A stretch of DNA of 64,000 bases. It comes from Tillandsia leiboldiana. Lineage: Eukaryota; Streptophyta; Magnoliopsida; Poales; Bromeliaceae. This document shows, piece after piece, positions 42,164 to 54,700 of this stretch (position 1 is its first letter; every line of letters begins with the position of its first letter). The position numbers were made by a program, and so were the translations under genes. The notes under the pieces were generated by a model. It made no database searches. It saw only the letters and a list, made by a program, of their open reading frames with translations, and was not told the origin of the DNA. The stretch is taken from assembly GCA_029204045.2 (NCBI GenBank), contig CM055066.1, forward strand, positions 48,190,972 through 48,254,971. The letters are read 5' to 3'.

Positions 42164-45107
42164 GCAGTCCGAGCCCTCTTTGCAGCCCTTTTTCTCTCTG
42201 TCTGTGCAAGATCTCCCCGAGCTTCCTCTTGATGAATTTTTCCTCTCTTAATCCTTGATCTTCCTGCAGAGTTTAAGAATTTTTGGAGGCTCAAATCCCG
42301 AGGTTTCAGATTTTTCTTGGCGCGGCGCGACGCTCTTTCTTCGGTGTTTCTTCCATCGCTCTTCGGTGTGTGAGCTCCCCCGACCTACTCCGACCATCTT
42401 TTCCAGCGATTTCTTCGCTGCTGGATTCGTAACAGGTGAGGCTACGATTTTGGGTTTCTCGCACATTTTGAGATTTCACGTTTTTCGAGGTGTTTTCTCG
42501 TGCTCATTGGGACCCTTTTTGCTGTGAGATTTTGGTGAGGGCAGCACCTTCTTTTGAGGAGATCTTCGCGTACGAGTCTCGGATCAAGACGTGCTTATAG
42601 ACTTTTTTCATCTACTCGACGCGAGGATCATCGTGGATTTTTCTTGAAATTTTTGGAGACCTTCCCGAAGGTATACACTTTTCCTTTTATCTGTACAAGA
42701 GTTTACAGTTGAATGGTTTTGGGATTGTGCGCACCGATACTGTGGAATTTGTAACTTGGCCTACGGTGCTCGGAATTGGACGTGCAGGTACCCGTTTCGA
42801 AGCTATCGACGCGAGGATCACTGTGGTATTTTTATCAGAATTTTTGGAGTTCGTTTTACAGGTGAAAATTTCGCAGTAAGTGGACTGTTCCCAGCAGATT
42901 TGTAAAACCTGGATTTTATTGGATTTAAAGTGTAACTGTAGCCTTATGTTGTACCCAGGAGGGATTGTGGACTGTGCTGGACCTGTTGGACCTAGAGTGG
43001 TTATTTTCTTGGTTTTCTCAGCTGTACGACTCCGGACAGTTAGCGTCTTCAGGTGGGTGGCTTGCTTTCAAGATCTATGGACTGTGCTCTAATTCTATTG
43101 ATATAGAATCATGCATGATAGTGATTGGACTTGGGTAGCATGCTAGAGTGTGGGAATTGTTGATCCTTATTTTATCTGTCGATCTTGTGATCTCTTGCTT
43201 CCTACTATCATGTCAAATATTTGTTATGTTGGAACCTGACCTAGCACCCCCGTCATATGTTGCATGTGTAACCAGACCAGTAGAAAACCCTCACTTGGGC
43301 TAGGGTTATTTATGTTTAGACATCCACACTTTATATCGCATTCCTGGACTTAGTGTTATCCTCGCCCGGGTAGTGGGCCGAGCGGTCGGGACTTCTCTAT
43401 AGTGTGGGATGCATTTGCACTCGTGCTTGGGAGCAGAGTGGAGTCTGGTAGATGTAGTGGTTCACTTGTCTGTATCGGGAACCGTTTGGGGTAAACGGTG
43501 GACCCGAGAGATCTGGTTTTCCCCTGTTTGGGTCGTCGCCACTGTGTTAGTGGCAGTAGTTTACTAGTGTTAGCCGGACCTAGAACCCAGAACCCTTTTC
43601 GACATACACATGATTTTAGTCTACCAATGTTTTCTTCCAAACATCGAAGGGCCGCTGGAGTCTGTTCTTGTTTGATTGGACAAAGGCATCAGCCCTTCGG
43701 GGTTTGGGTAAAACACTTGTTTTCTAACTGTTTTTCTAAAAAGAACTAAAATCATTAAATATGGATTTCTTCCAGATCAAATTAGTTTTCAATAACAAAT
43801 GTCACATTTTTCCCGTAAATCTCCCCACCCGAAAGGATTCGAGTGGTCTGGGTTCTAGGGGCCATTCCTCTGTCGGGACGAAAGCCACGGGGGCCGAGCC
43901 TGGAACCTGTTCTTGTTTGATAGGGTTGTAGGTGTAGGTCTCCCGGGACTTTCGGGCCCTGTTGGTGTCTTCTGCGAGTTGTACTGTGATTATTGCTTTC
44001 CCGAACTATAAGGGATCGAGAACTTCGATAGTCGGAGCCTAGAGTCTGTTCTTGTTTGATAGGGTTCTTAGCATCGGTCTATCGGGTTTCTGAACCCTTA
44101 TGGTGTCGGTCTTTCTGGAGAGTTTAGTGTTCTGTTGTGGGAGCCGTCTGGTGGACGGTGGCCCCAGCTGTGTGACTTCCAGCTTGTGGTTGAGAGTTGG
44201 TGTTGTTGGTCGATCTTGTTGATCGTGGTTTGGACTATAGCCTGCATGAGCCATATTTGAGCTCGACAGAGATACGCGGATACTTTCCTCGGTGGGGTCG
44301 CTCCCCTCGAGAGCCACTCCGGAGTTGGGCCTGTTACTTGCTATCGCGACTTGTCGACGCTGTCCCTCTGACTGGCCCAGTTAGCGGCAGTCACGGACAC
44401 CCTACGGTAGACCCGTCCTGTTGAGGATGTGCGGCAGTAGGTGGGCGCAGGTTTGACTGGACCCTTTGAGGCAGTCAGTTTAGATTTGGTGAGTTTACTG
44501 TGTGTGTTAGTAGATGCATCATGTTTCATCTGTTCCTTTTCTTGAGCATCTAGATAGAGGCATAGTAGCTGTAGAGTTACTTTTCCAGCCCTTTCATTTC
44601 AGTTTTATATTGTTACTTTATGCCTCTAGTAGACTTAGTGGGCAGTCCGTCGGGCTTGTTGGCGGCACCCACTGAGAACTACTTGGGACGTAGTTCTCAC
44701 ACCCGTCGTGGTGTTTTCCCCGCAGGGACTTCTACTCCTGTTCCTGCTGCTCCTGTTGCTGCTTCTTCAGATCGAGGTAAGGGAGTCGCGAGATAGATCC
44801 CTACCAGTCGTCGTCCAGAGAGTAGACGTACCCCCCTTACTTTTGAGAGTTTGTGTTGAGCGAACTTTGTAGTGAGGTACAGAGTTGTATTTATTTTCTA
44901 CTGCTCGAGAGACTTTTGTACTTTTGGTGAGGACTTGTGTTGTATATAGTTTTTATTTCTAGCAGTTTTGCTTTCAGCTCTGATATCTGCATAGTATAGA
45001 TGCTCTTTTGCAGGTTAGTCGCTTCGTCTATACGGGGCTTCCCGTATGGGCGGCGGATCTGTTGGCGAGCCCGGGTCGCAGTTTCGACGCCGGGGCGTGA
45101 CAGTAAG

Positions 45108-45506
45108 GGCTTGGCGCCCTAGAGGCGTTGATAGCAGCCTCCCTACATCTATAGCTCTTGTCACCTTGTCTTTACATTTTGAGAGTAGATGTTGTATAGG
45201 GTGAGGACGTTTTGGATGTGATCTATGTATTATTCATATACTCGAATGGAATGGTTGTAATAGATAGAGTTTCTCTCTTTTGTTACTTGTATGTTTACTT
45301 TTATATACTCGTACCTTGCTCTTATGTTCTTGTTAGCACTGGTTGTGCTCTCGTTGTGATTGTGTATATCTAGAATTAATTCCTGGGTGATTCTTGTACA
45401 TGATCTTGTCGCTTAGCCTTGGGCGGACAGGGGAGGTTCTGTCCGTTCGGCGTCTGTTCAGCGCGCCCGAACCATGCCAAATTGGTAGCAGTTTCGGGGT
45501 GTGACA
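45108..45506 (+). repeat. Foreign LTR fragment inside the TRIM, part 2
   Basis: 3' end of an LTR finishing GGTGTGACA at 45506, sharing the GTTCGGCG..GCGCGCCCGAAC terminal block with 33754-33835. It is followed at 45514 by TGGTATCAGAGCC and TRIM internal sequence, not by a gypsy leader. Confidence 0.65.
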
Positions 45507-46309
45507 GATAAAGTGGTATCAGAGCCATTCACCAGCCGGAAATGTGAGATGAGTCTCGGCTGAGCCAGGGTTATATAGCGGGTAGAGCGAGGCTCCCTGG
45601 CTAATGACCGTTGTGAGTGGAGTGCAGCTCCTCACAAGGTCGGCTAAGGCTAGCGAGACGAGTCTCACATTGCCTGGTGCTTGTGAGTGTGCTTGAGCCT
45701 GACGTGGACGTCAGGGCTTAAAGGGGGGAAGAATGTGACACCCCCGGAATTTGGATTAGTCCTCTATATAAATGATATAATAGGACTAAATCTCTAACCC
45801 GGCTATAGCATTTTGGATGGTAGCAAGATCCAAGAGGAACATAAGAGTTAAGCGTGCTAGAGCTAGAGTAGTTCTAGGATGGGTGACCCCCTGGGAAGTG
45901 GGGCGTCACAGTTGGTATCAGAGCCATTCACCAGCCGGAAATGTGAGATGAGTCTCGGCTGAGCCAGGGTTATATAGCGGGTAGAGCGAGGCTCCCTGGC
46001 TAATGACCGTTGTGAGTGGAGTGCAGCTCCTCACAAGGTCGGCTAAGGCTAGCGAGACGAGTCTCACATCGCCTGGTGCTTGTGAGTGTGCTTGAGCCTG
46101 ACGTGGACGTCAGGGCTTAAAGGGGGGAAGAATGTGACACCCCCGGAATTTGGATTAGTCCTCTATATAAATGATATAATATGACTAAATCTCTAACCCG
46201 GCTATAGCATTTTGGATGGTAGCAAGATCCAAGAGGAACATGAGAGTTAAGCGTGCTAGAGCTAAAGTAGTTCTAGGATGGGTGACCCCCTGGGAAGTGG
46301 GGCGTCACA
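45507..46309 (+). mobile_element. TRIM units 2-3 (INT-LTR-INT-LTR)
   Basis: INT 45507-45733, LTR 45734-45910, INT 45911-46132, LTR 46133-46309. Primer sites at 45514 and 45913. The first INT has GATAAAG instead of GT before the primer site, a trace of the foreign LTR junction. Right flank is GATAT. Confidence 0.88.
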
Positions 46310-47155
46310 GATATGGAGACCTGAACACTAGCCGCATAGCTGGCCTACCTCTACGGTAAGAGTATTTCTTATTTCCTCCTTGATCTGAGCATAAAGCTCG
46401 ACATTTCCTGCCGGAGGAGCAACAACCGCCGATTGGGCTGCATTCGGGTTAGGAGGTGGCGGGAAAACTTGGCCCGCTAGATTTTGGACAATTCCTATAT
46501 TTGGGCCCTGCTCGCCAGCCCACATACCTTCAATTTAGGACGTAAGCTGATAGAGGATGAGGAGGGGGTAGACCCCAGGCAACTTCCAACTGATAGCCGA
46601 TATTCGTGTTCATCAGCCTATATCATGCCAGGAATGGGGCTATTTGCTGTTGCACTGCCCCCTGCGGCTGTGCAGCCTGAAATAGCGCCATTTGCAGCTA
46701 CACGGCTCCTTACGATTGTGCTGCCACCATTGTCGGCATCCTTGGAATTGGCTGATCCGATATATTTTGATTTATCGTAAGGGGGACCTCCATTATGTTG
46801 CTCATTTCAGGCGAATAACTACCCGATCTGAGTGATGTTTTCATTTGAGGTCGTTATAGTAGCCAACACCGCGTCTAGGCGCACATTATTCAATTAGTTG
46901 CTCTAGTCTAGTATATGCAATACTCGGATCATTTGCTTGAGAGCCCTTACTGGACTCAGATCATGTTGAGCGAATTGTCTGCTATTCTCTGGTACTGCCG
47001 GTGGTTGCTCATTGGCATTTTCGGCACTACTAGTTTGGTCGTCCCCTAAATATCTAAGAACAACTCTATTGCGGAGATTCAAGCTATTGTCATCAGCCAT
47101 TGGAGATTATAACGGTGTTTGCCTGAGTGTCACACCGGACGTGCCAAAAAATTAT
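46310..47155 (-). pseudogene. Element W gag fragment (Z family)
   Basis: On the minus strand, 50 bases inside the LTR, an ATG at 47100 opens MADDNSLNLRNRVVLRYLGD and ends after 65 codons; just beyond, ALKQMIRVLHILD and NNVRLDAVLATIT match the Z/B/Y gag helices. The second open piece (46525-46328) carries FPPPPNPNAAQ and ELYAQIKEEIRNTLTVEVG, parallel to HMEEIIQNTIGLKARPT of Z. Only one proline-rich tract is present. The post-LTR segment TTTGGCACGTCCGGTG (reverse, about 47132-47148) matches Z, B and Y. It is cut by the TRIM insertion at 46310. Confidence 0.6.
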
Positions 47156-47962
47156 TGCGCTTGAACCAAAGTCGGACCGCTGATCGAGCCTGGTCTTGGA
47201 TCGGTTCTCTGCTTGACCCTCAAAGTGCGCCACGAACTCAAACGATCAGGTTGAGAAGGGATCAGCTCAACCAGATTCTTCTCACAATCAAACACCCAAA
47301 TTAAGAATAAGCGAGACTTAGCTTAAAGAACCAAATCGTTTTGTATTATTTGGAAAAGGACTGATTACCCGATCGAACTCTCCTACGAAAGACTATGAAA
47401 GTTACTACGTTTTTAACTACACCCTTAACTAAGCTATTAAACTAAACTATTGACTAAGCTGTTAATAGGAAGCTACACTAGAAAGCTGTAGATGCTAGGA
47501 ATTGAAAGGAAAAAAAAATGCAGTTGGTCGCTTGCTTGCGTGTGTGAAGGACCCTTATTACAGAGGAAATTCGCCTATTTATATTAGCGTGCCTTCCGTC
47601 TGTGGTTATTCTCTAGTTCGCATAGTGGCGAGTTGCTTGGCCACGTCCCGCATTTCTCGGTGCTCTACCACGTCCCGCGTTTCTCTGCACGTTCGTTATT
47701 TCGCGGAGTGTACTTGGGCCAGAAGTGTGTTGGCCACAAAATCACTTCTCCACGATCTTAGTCGCTTCCTACCTAAAAATTGTTCAGGTTCAGTCGTTTT
47801 CTTTCTTGGCTTCTGGTGCACAACGTGTCGCTTTCTGACTTGTTCACATCGGTTGATTATGTTGACCGATACTTGTATCACACGTTGTTTTTTAATTTGC
47901 TTGAGTCTGCTGACCATGCTTACGGGCTTCCTCACCACGTGGCGATCTTTTCGGTTCTAACA
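47156..47962 (-). repeat. Element W 5' LTR (about 807 bp, minus orientation)
   Basis: Outer end TTCGGTTCTAACA at 47962 (reverse TGTTAGAACC); inner end near TGCGCTTGAACC at 47156. Shares the GGTTGAGAAGGGATCAGCTC-like and AGATTCTTCTCAC stretches with other family LTRs, but is the most divergent copy. No second LTR is present in the window. Confidence 0.6.
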
Positions 47963-48784
47963 GGTATATGTTTAATATATTTTTTTTTATGTATATAGTA
48001 TTAATTATTAAATGACACTAATAGTATTTGCTCGCCGCATCGCTCGGGTCACTACACTAGTTTATTATTATTATTGGTCTTTATAAATGCAACATAGTGA
48101 TCCCAAGTTCAACGCAAAACCCACATCAATATGTACAATCTCTTTGCATTCTTATACATAGATAAGCTGCTATTATCTTGGTGCAGATAGGGTGATTTCT
48201 ATTAAATTTTGTAGGCTTTTCGATAATAGCTACTTATTTTTTAAAAAAATTTAAAAATAAAGAACTAAAATAAAAGGTTAAATCTTGGCATGCCCTTCTA
48301 AAAATAACTTATATATCCTTTTAAAATTTAAGTAAAACTTATATATCCTTTCAAAATTTAAGTCAATATGTATATTTCTTTAAGCTTATAATATTTTTTA
48401 TAAATATACTTACAGTTAAAATTTTATCAATATTCGTTAAATTTTCTTTATTTTGTCTTATTGTTCGAATTGAAAGCCAAACAAAAAATTAACAAAAAAA
48501 ATAATAAAAATTTAATAAAAAAAGTTTTTTTTTTTTTTTTTTTTTTGTCAGATATTAAAAGTTCACAAGAAAATATAAATTAACTTAAAACTTAGAAAAA
48601 TATATAACTTATTTCTAAATTGTAGAAAAGTACATGAGTATTTAATCCTAACATAAAAAACTGGACGATGTTTAGAAATCTAAAATCCAAACCAGACCAA
48701 ACCTCTCGATTTCCAATCCATCGTTCCCAGCAAAACCCGATCCAAACCCACCATCGAATCCCCCGAAACCCAACCACCAACAAA
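47963..48784 (+). promoter_or_regulatory. Upstream region of the PGPP1-like gene
   Basis: AT-rich, with a 22-base T run at about 48525-48546 and ordinary A-rich filler. It must hold the promoter and 5' UTR of the gene at 48785, but no single TATA box stands out. An in-frame ATG at 48668 extends the frame upstream. Confidence 0.5.
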
Positions 48785-51700
48785 ATGTCGCGCCTCGCGC
48801 TCCCTGCGCTCCACTCCCAATTCCTCTCCCTCGCTCAACCATTTCTACAAACACCTGTAAGGCGTCCTCGTCCTCGCCCCACAAAAACCACCCCCACCCC
48901 CACCACTGCGCGGAGCACCATGAGTAGCAATAGCTGGTGGCGGCGCGCGGCGGGGCAGAGCTTCAACCCTGGCGGCGCCGCGGCGGCGGCGGCGGCGGCA
49001 GTGCGCGAGCCGCGACTCGTGCTCCCACACCTCGCGGCGCCGGACATCGGGTGGGTCGACTGGGCCGGGCTCCGGCGCCTCGGCTTCCGCGGCGTCGTCT
49101 TCGACAAGGACAACACCCTCACAGCGCCCTACTCCACCACGCTCTGGCCCCCGCTCGCCCCCGCCCTCCGCCGCTGCCGCGACGCATTCCCCCCCGGCGC
49201 CCTCGCCGTCTTCAGCAACTCCGTCGGGCTCCGCCAGTTCGACCCCGACGGCTCCGAGGCGAACCTTCTCGAGGAGGCGATCGGAGGGATCCGCGTTATA
49301 AGTCATGGCAAGTGCATCCCTAGCTTGCTGTTTCTTCATTACTTTTTGATTCATGGCCCTTAACTTCTAATCTTTCTTGATTTGTATTATTCTCGTTATT
49401 AGGCCTAGTCGGACAATGTGGTGGTGGCTAAAAGCACTTATTTTGTACTTTGGAACTGTCGCTGCCGCAATTTTGTAGCATAAAAAGAGGGAAAGATTGG
49501 AAGCACTTTGAAATTTTGGACCTTCCAAAGTACAAAATAGGTGTTTTTAGCCACCACATTACACAAACTAGGCCTTCATTAAATTAACAATTTTGTTAAT
49601 TTGATAGCTCTGTTAGATATTAGTTGTTAATTGTTGCAGTTTTATTTGCTAAAAAAACTTCTGCAGACATTTAATTTGATAGAATTGCCGTTAGATTTAG
49701 TAAAATTCTGATTTTTTTTTTAATCTAAAATCACTCAAATAAGGTATGGCAAGTGCATCCCTAATTATGTACTTTCCTGTTCTCTAGTTTTTATGCATTG
49801 CTTCTGAACCAGCAGAAAGCTAGGCTATTGACTTTATAATTTAATAATTCAATTAATTTGCATGAGATTGTTCTCATCTTCTTTCCTTTATTACTTGATG
49901 GTAGAGAGTTTAGAAGATTTGATGTTAAGGAGGATTTTGCTATTTCTTCTCCATTTTAAGTTTTGCGCAAGTTTAGAATTACAACTTCCCAAGGACACAA
50001 TCACCATTTTAACATCGAATTTTTGAACCAAATTTTGACTTCTTTATTCGTCATTTTGAAAGTAAGATTTTACAATTAGATATTGGGAACTTGAAGTAAG
50101 GCATGATTGATGTTATTTTTATTTTGCATTTTTTGCTATTGGGCAATATATCATTATTAAGAAGAAAGTCCTTTAAGCTTATTTATTTTGATTGTAGAGA
50201 CTAAAAAGCCAGCTGGAACAGCTGCAGAAATTGAAAGGTACTTTGGTTGTTCAGCCTCACATCTTGTCATGGTAAGAATAAATACCTAAGGTGATTACTA
50301 GCTCTCATTGCTATTTCTACTATTGTTGATGAAGGATTGTCTTGCCAGGTCGGAGATCGACATTTCACTGACATTGTCTATGGAAATAGAAACGGCTTTC
50401 TTACTATCTTAACAGAACCATTATGTCCTTCGGAGGATCCTTTCATTGTTAAGATGGTTTGCTTCTCCAACTGTGACTTGTTTTGTTATATATAGTTGAA
50501 ATTATGCAGAAAAAGATAGCCATATTACCTGTACCAAGTATTAGTCAATTTACTTGCATAGCCAACGACAAACTTTCTTCGGTGGAAATGTGAGATAAAA
50601 GTCCCATACGTTGTTAGAATTTTCTTATCTTGCTTGTGGAAGTTGTTATACTCTTTGCTGTCAAGATTGGTTCGTAAATCAATTAGGTTAGGTTTCAACT
50701 TGGATTAGACAATTAATCATCGCTAATCAAGGGATTTTTTTTACCAGGGTTCTTTATAGCATTAAATGTACAAGAATTTTAAGAGCTTGACTATGTGACC
50801 TCATTAAATAATATGAGAAACCATTGCAGATTTGCAGATAAATATGAGATCAAGTGTTGTATATTGTTACCACAGTCATATCCAGAAAATATATGAGGGA
50901 ACATGTGGGCAGGTAAAAGTGCACTTGAAAAACTAATGGAGTAATGTTCCTTCCAACTATAATCTCCAAAAGCTTTTATCTCTCATCTCATAATTAAATC
51001 TTATAAGTAAATTTTCTTATCCTTGATTGAAACGAGAAAACTGCTATAGTACTCAAAGTTCCCAAGAAGAAGAGAATAATAGGACGACATGTAGCTAATG
51101 ACTGTCAGAATATAGATATAACATAGACCTGAGATTCTCAACATTTCTTGGATGTTCCTTTTTCTGCTAGGTGCTTATTTTTTTGTTACTAGAATATAGA
51201 AAATTTGATTATGTAAATAGTTCCCTTGATTTAAGATGTACAAAACAATTTGCGCTGGCAATTTTGATCCAAGCAACTTCTTAACCATATCCTACTGGAT
51301 CCAGATCCGAGGATTGAATCTGGATCATTTAGCATCCTTGGTTTGGATCATAAGATGCAGGTCATGAATTGTAAGACTTATCCATCGATAAAGTGTCTCC
51401 TACAGTAATTTTCATGGAAGGTTGATCTAGGTTGATAACTTTTTGGCAAATGGACTGGTAATAAGTGCCATAGACTGGTTAGAAGTACTTCATTTCATGC
51501 AGTGATTTTTGACTATGTAGTATAAAGAGTATATGGTGGAGTAAACTTGGCTACTTACAAAACCTTCAGATGTATGCTTATAAGGTCTGGTTGGCACCTA
51601 GGATTGGATTGAATGGGATAAGATAAGAGAGCAATGTTAGGGAAGAGGAAGGGTTTAGTGACTCAAAGGCGTTGGGTGTGTCGACAAGTCGGATTGGAGT

Positions 51701-54700
51701 AGGTAGAATAGAAGGGTTTTCTGAATTTAATCATTTTCAAGTCCAACCTCTCAGGTGGGATTCGATAATTACATCCTGGCAAGGTTATTTCACTTGCTTA
51801 TATTCCTCAGCCAATTGGATAAAAAGGAATTTTTGACATGCTTAGATTCCTCAGTCAAATGGATCGAAACAAATTTTTTTAACTTAATTTTGTCCAAACC
51901 CAACCTCTTTGATGGAATTTGGTTATCCGAACCTTGTGGGGTAATTTGACTCGAAAAATTCTTTTGCGACCTCCAATGCCTCCAAATTGCTAAACCATTT
52001 CTCTCCTCCAACATTGCTTTCCATCCAAATCAAATAGAGTTATAGAGCTTAAGGGTAACTTGCTATTAGAAAGCTATTTATCAAAATTTGTTAATGTAGT
52101 ATATTTAGAATTTGATGAATGAGACATTTGGAGGTAGAAGATGTCATGTCCATGTGATAAGAGTTGAATTTGCTTGTTATGCATGAAAATCTTATCCTTC
52201 TAAGGGCACATGCATTCTTTTAAGAACCTCTATATGTTAACATAAAGGGCATAAAAGTGCACGAGGTTCCTACCAAAGGTGGGTATAGTGATGGAAAGAT
52301 TTATGCAAATCCTCCTATGATTGGGAGAATTCACATTAGTTACTTGAAAACACACAAACAAAACAAGTGACTCTCTTCCTCTGTATCTTTATGTCACAAC
52401 TACCTAATGTTAGATGCACTCTTGATAGTCTTGAAACAAATTTTATCATCAATGGAACAATTATGAGCATTACGATGATTATTTTCCAATCCATTTCTCA
52501 TTTAATTTAGGTAAGGGTGGATCTATCTAAATTCAGTGGCCATGTGCCTTCCTGAAATTTTGGAAAATGTTATGAGTTTTTGTAGTAATGCTTGAAATTC
52601 AAATTAAAAAAATTATATTCTGAGAGGCATGCTCTGCTGAAGTTTGAAACCATGAACAAAGAGATAGAGTTTGTGAGCCTTATATGACTACAAACTAAGG
52701 CCTTGTTTGGTAGAGGTATCATTTTTTTGTTACAGTTCTCTGTGATCGAGTGTGTGGGCAGATGGTGGAGCATTTGCAACCTATATACATCTAGGAGGTT
52801 TGTTTGGGATAAAACAAAAACTTAGCAGTAACTGTACTTCACTGGGTTTTTAGGAGAAGATGACTTTTGACATATGATGTGGTGTGTTGTCAACTAGCCA
52901 ACGTCGTCAAAAGGAAGGTAAGTTCATCTGCAAGCACATCCAGCCATATTGAATTTTTGTTTTTAAAAATAAAAAGGCAGCAACAGTACCAAAATGATGC
53001 CTTAACGATACTTTTTTTTTGTATTTTCACAATTTAATAATATTTCAATTTATCTAGTATGTATTATATCTTATATATTTATCAGGATGAGAAAATATTA
53101 TTGTTTGGAGATATACATACAGTCATAAAGAAGATAAGAAAGTAATAAATGTAGTGAGAAAAACCTTGATAAGGATCTTTAGACTTTATTTACCTTGAAC
53201 TCTCTAAAGATCCTCTTAAAGGTTAGTAGTAGTCAAAAGGATTTATATAGTTGTAGATCTTGAATAGCACTTTACAACCACTTCTCCTTCCTCTTTTGAT
53301 ATGAATTAATGTATTTTTTTTTTTTTGAGATTAAGGTATCACGCTACCGCTTCATTCATAAGGTAGATGAACTGGGCTACATTCTTAGGCAGCTAGGCCT
53401 CAAGATAAAAAAAAAAAAAACCTTACTACAAACAGAAATGCTCCCACGAACTCCGTAGAGATCGAATGTCGGACATCAAGCCTCTCGGTGATCTTTTCAA
53501 GTTATCAAAAATCCTTCTGTTCCGTTCTAGCCAAGTAACCTACCAGGTAGCGGGAATAGTTGCTAATTCATTTCTACCTGTCGCTCCACTTTTAAGTCTG
53601 CTTACTTCCCAGAGCCTGCTGGACGAAGAGCATTTGAGCAGAAAACACATGTTAGGTAGTAAACCTTGCAGCAACTCTCTGGTGTTTTGACACCCCATGA
53701 AAAGGTGATCCACAGTCTCAGGCTCGTCCTAACGGAACACACAACTCTCCACTCCATTCCATCCCCTCTTTAACAGGTTATCCGTTGTGAGTACTTTTCT
53801 TTTTAAAACTAATCATACAAAAATTTTGACTTTCAGGGGGCGCCCTAATCTTCCAAAGCTGCACATAGCTCCTATCAGTTACTCTACCATTTTGTAAGAA
53901 CTTATAGAGCGATTTGACAGAAAACACTTCGGACCGAGCCCATCTCCCTCTGATTTTGTCCCTCCTATTGGACAAGAAGATCTCAGACATCGATTTTTTT
54001 AGCCTTAGAATTAGGTCACTGTCAAGCTGGGAGCTGGGTGCAAAATTTTCCAAAATCAAATGCCACTTCCACTGATTTTTTCCCCAACAGTCGTTCACTA
54101 AACAGTTTTGACTCCCAACACGGTTGAAGATACGAGGGTATAATGTACGAAGTGGAGCTTGATCGCACCAGATATCATGCCAGAATCTAACTTTATGTCC
54201 GTCTCCAATCACATACGACGTTCCACACTTAAAGATATCCCTAGTTGAAAAAATGATTTTCCACCATTGAGAGCGGGGTCTAAAGGACACGCCTCTTAAA
54301 GGCTTCCTCCGATGGTAGTATAAATCATCAATGAGAGGGCCCCACAGATAGTTTTTGTCAGTGAGGTACCTCCACCACCATTTAGCAAGTAAGGCTACAT
54401 TCATATTCTCTATGTTCAAGATTCCTAGACTCCCTTCATTTCTGCTCCTACAGACAACTTTCCATCAAACAAGACAGAGTCCTACTACGGTTAATCCTTT
54501 TTTCCAAAAGAAAGCCCTTCATAGCACTTCAATGCGTCGTATCACCTATTTGGGTGCTTTAAACAATGAGCGGTAGTAAAGTGGCAGGTTCGACAGCACT
54601 GAGTTCACCAGGACTAACCTTCCACCTTGTGAGAGGAGTTTAGCTTGCCAGCCCTTAATTCTTCTCTCAATTTTATTAATGACCGACCACCAATCCTCCT

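Larger units (their letters stand above)
41221..45102 (+). repeat. Solo LTR H (3882 bp), element A relative
   Basis: Starts TGTAGGACGCCCC, ends GGGGCGTGACA, flanked by perfect GTAAG duplications (41216-41220, 45103-45107). No primer site or internal region follows, so it is a solo LTR left by LTR-LTR recombination. Gross build equals element A LTR: GC-rich U3 with six CACGTG boxes, TATA box at 42155, long leader, GCGGATCTGTTGGCGAGCCC-type 3' end. The 258-codon open frame at 41475-42251 and its antisense partners are products of GC-rich composition. Confidence 0.82.
40062..46309 (+). mobile_element. Composite TRIM element with four LTRs
   Basis: Four 177-bp LTRs (TGTGACACCCCC ... GGCGTCACA) with 222-227 bp internal units in the order LTR-INT-LTR-[foreign 4.87 kb]-INT-LTR-INT-LTR. 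Each INT has the initiator-Met primer site and ends in the polypurine tract AAAGGGGGGAAGAA. The whole block is flanked by the 5-bp duplication GATAT (40057-40061, 46310-46314), so it looks like one insertion. No coding capacity. TRIMs are miniature LTR retrotransposons mobilised in trans. Confidence 0.85.

Noticed and set aside
41475..42251. 258-codon plus-strand ORF and 235-codon minus-strand ORF in LTR H
   Set aside because: Open on both strands because stop codons are rare in the GC-rich G-box array. Composition is low-complexity Arg/Gly/Pro/Ala.
48668..48784. Upstream ATG at 48668 as the PGPP1 start
   Set aside because: In frame, but it adds a Gln/Pro/His-rich stretch not expected in a transit peptide. 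The ATG at 48785 has a better start context and a typical transit peptide. Not excluded.
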